64,000 bases of DNA from NCBI GenBank assembly GCA_964036155.1, contig OZ038422.1, forward strand, positions 5,913,201 to 5,977,200, written 5' to 3'. Numbering within the stretch: the stretch's first letter is position 1; each line of letters begins with the position of its first letter. Made by a program: the position numbers and the translations under genes. The stretch is from Diploscapter coronatus (lineage: Eukaryota; Nematoda; Chromadorea; Rhabditida; Rhabditidae). The notes beneath the pieces are model-generated. The model had not been told where the DNA came from. It saw nothing but the letters and a program-made list of their open reading frames with translations, and did not search any database. Positions 62,247 through 64,000 of this stretch are shown piece after piece.

Positions 62247-64000
62247 ATGGTCGAACCAAAACGTTCACGATTTTCAACTTTTCGCAATGTTAATCCAGAT
62301 GTATTTTTCGAAGACACGGAAATAGATGCAGCGTTGCCACATGCTAATTTCGAATGTTTAGATTTGATTTCCAAGGGTTCAAGAGTCTAATTCCGGATTC
62401 AAATTTACGATACCAATGTTTTAGAATCAATGGGAGCTGGAAATATCTTGAAATTTCGAGCTAATAATCAGATAATAATGCTCTCAAGATGGACAGCTAC
62501 TGCTATTATACTTCTATTTTTGGCTCTAAATTTTGCCATCTGGTTGGTATTTGATGATATTCAGAAAGATGAGTTGTAAATTTCAAACATAAACTGCAAA
62601 ACTTGATTGATTTCTTGTTTATTTTTGATTTTAGGCAGGTTAGAAGAGCTCAAACAAATAATCACACATGGCGATTTCTTAAAAGGGAAATCGGTCGATA
62701 ATCCGGTAATTTTTAGTTATTCTCAAAGAAGTAATAGGAATATTTTTAAACGAAGAATTTAATGCCGGATCATAACTATTGAAAATCTATCTTTAATCAA
62801 AAGTAGAAACGATATTCAGAAGCCGGACAGTGATTATTGTCTTCCTGTCAATAAAGATTTCGTTGAGAAGTACAAAAAGCAGGCAGGCGAAAGGAATAAA
62901 TACCTCAGCAAAGTTGCCAATCGAAATTTGTACAATATTCTTGCACCTGAGGTTGGCATCTTTATTTTCAAATTACCTAGAATTCATGCAATAACGCATG
63001 GTTTATTTTGCTGATCAAATGAAGTGAAGTGAAGAACCGTTTGCTAAAGCGTATCTTACGAGCAATGCTCAATGTTAGGTTGAGGCTAGAGTCAGAAAAA
63101 AAAAAAACGCCTGCAGGGGCAGTGAGAAAAGTTGCCTATTATCTATTCTACATTTATCAATTTTTATCGATATTTTTGATAAGCAATCCTTCGTTTGTTG
63201 ATCAAAATTCTAAGTACGTGACTTTTTCTTCGGCTTGAATGGGAAAAGATCAGTGAGAGAGGAGCCCCACCCATAAATCCTGCGATATTACTTATGCTTC
63301 ACTTGTTATTGAAATACTGATATTCATTTTAGGTTATTTGTCCTCGAATTCGAATTGGAAGCGTATTTGATGGCGGAAAATGGATGTGCGATCCAATCAA
63401 TCTACCAGATGGATGTGTGTAGGTTGTTACTATTTACCAGAAAATGATCAAACTATTTGATGTACAACAAAACTGATGCAGCAATGATGTTACTTGAATT
63501 CTTTGCAACGACTCATAAATGCAACAGCGCAACGTAAAAATGTGACTTATTTGACAGATTTGATCTGCAACTATTTTTCCCTTTTTCTTTTCATTATATA
63601 GGGGAGATAAATAAGAAGAGAAACATAAACAACGAAAATACCTGGAAATCGGATTCGCCAACAAGCCTGGAAGAAATAGCGTACAAAATTGTACAGTATA
63701 TTCTTATCTTATCAAGCCTTTCATATTATATTTGAATTCTGCGTCGTTGAATTGTAGCAAAGAATCTCAATTGTCCAATGATAATGCTAATAATGATTTC
63801 AGAATTTTCTCTTTGGGAATCAACAACCAACCGTCGTTCGATCAAGACATTCAACAATACACAAATATGAGATGCAAAATCTATGGATATGATGTGGTAA
63901 TCGTAAATAAGTATTCCAATTCTTTGAGACTCAATAATTGTTCTTAACATTTTTTCGACGATCAGGATAATTTCAGGGTCCTGATAAAATTTCGTTCGAA
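62247..64000 (+). CDS. Methyltransf_22 (METTL24-like) type II membrane protein, 5' part
   Basis: A partial gene that continues past the window. Seven exons (62247-62376, 62425-62575, 62639-62705, 62820-62951, 63333-63418, 63803-63896, 63977 onward) join in phase to give 228 residues so far. The N-terminus is cytoplasmic; a single helix at about 66-86 (WTATAIILLFLALNFAIWLVF) gives type II topology. A stem follows (KDELLEELKQIITHGDFLKG). The start of a methyltransferase-like domain is seen in ICPRIRIGSVFDGGKW and then VIFSLGINNQPSFDQ and CKIYGYDVGPDKISFE. These match the nematode and METTL24 pattern: CP...R.G..DGGKW, YS.GI...SFD..., C.I.G.D. The function of this family is poorly known; a Golgi or secretory-pathway location is inferred from topology. 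Confidence 0.75.

Overview
This is nuclear DNA from a nematode, most likely a rhabditid. Genes are split by many very short introns (about 45-55 bp) with GT...TTTCAG borders and AT-rich intergenic DNA. The families present are nematode ones: a Str/Srj-type chemoreceptor, an ODR-2/HOT-type Ly-6 protein, a CX-module protein and a close match to the touch-channel subunit MEC-4. No bacterial or viral genes were recognised. Most gene models were built by hand. I chained exons by splice sites and intron phase and kept chains whose phases close exactly. Exons were not confirmed by transcripts.

Layout. 1-0.63 kb: a possible small secreted protein, then repeats (a 102-bp tandem array and a 102-bp perfect-arm palindrome). 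3.4-6.1 kb (-): BPI/LBP-like secreted lipid-binding protein. 6.1-10.9 kb: no convincing gene. 10.9-17.0 kb (+): phospholipase-B-like membrane protein. One of its introns holds a complete chemoreceptor gene on the opposite strand (12.0-14.0 kb). A 798-bp fold-back transposon (15.6-16.4 kb) sits at the border of its transmembrane exon. 17.6-20.3 kb (+): WD40-repeat protein. 21.2-25.8 kb (+): long disordered nuclear protein with an N-terminal THAP zinc finger. A second fold-back element (25.9-26.7 kb) lies just 3' of it. 27.5-30.7 kb (+): SERAC1-like lipase-fold protein. 33.7-41.4 kb (+): GPI-anchored Ly-6 protein with two introns over 2 kb and CT-rich blocks in and upstream of it. 42.2-44.3 kb (-): homocysteine S-methyltransferase. 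45.0-46.7 kb (+): secreted Met/Gly/Pro-rich protein with tandemly duplicated exons and one GC-AG intron. 47.1-50.2 kb (-): MFS transporter. 50.5-51.1 kb (-): small secreted protein. 51.6-56.0 kb (+): MEC-4 degenerin. 56.9-59.0 kb (+): CX-module membrane protein. 59-62.2 kb: repeat-rich spacer. 62.2 kb to the end (+): N-terminal part of a type II membrane protein of the Methyltransf_22/METTL24-like family, running off the window.

There is no sign that these genes form one pathway. Several (the chemoreceptor, MEC-4 and the Ly-6 protein) suggest sensory neurons, which is only an impression. The points most worth a second look are the nested chemoreceptor in a phospholipase-B-like gene that lacks key catalytic residues, transposon ends that carry splice-site sequences, the recent exon duplication, and a pair of distant repeats that share two hairpins with a compensatory base-pair change.
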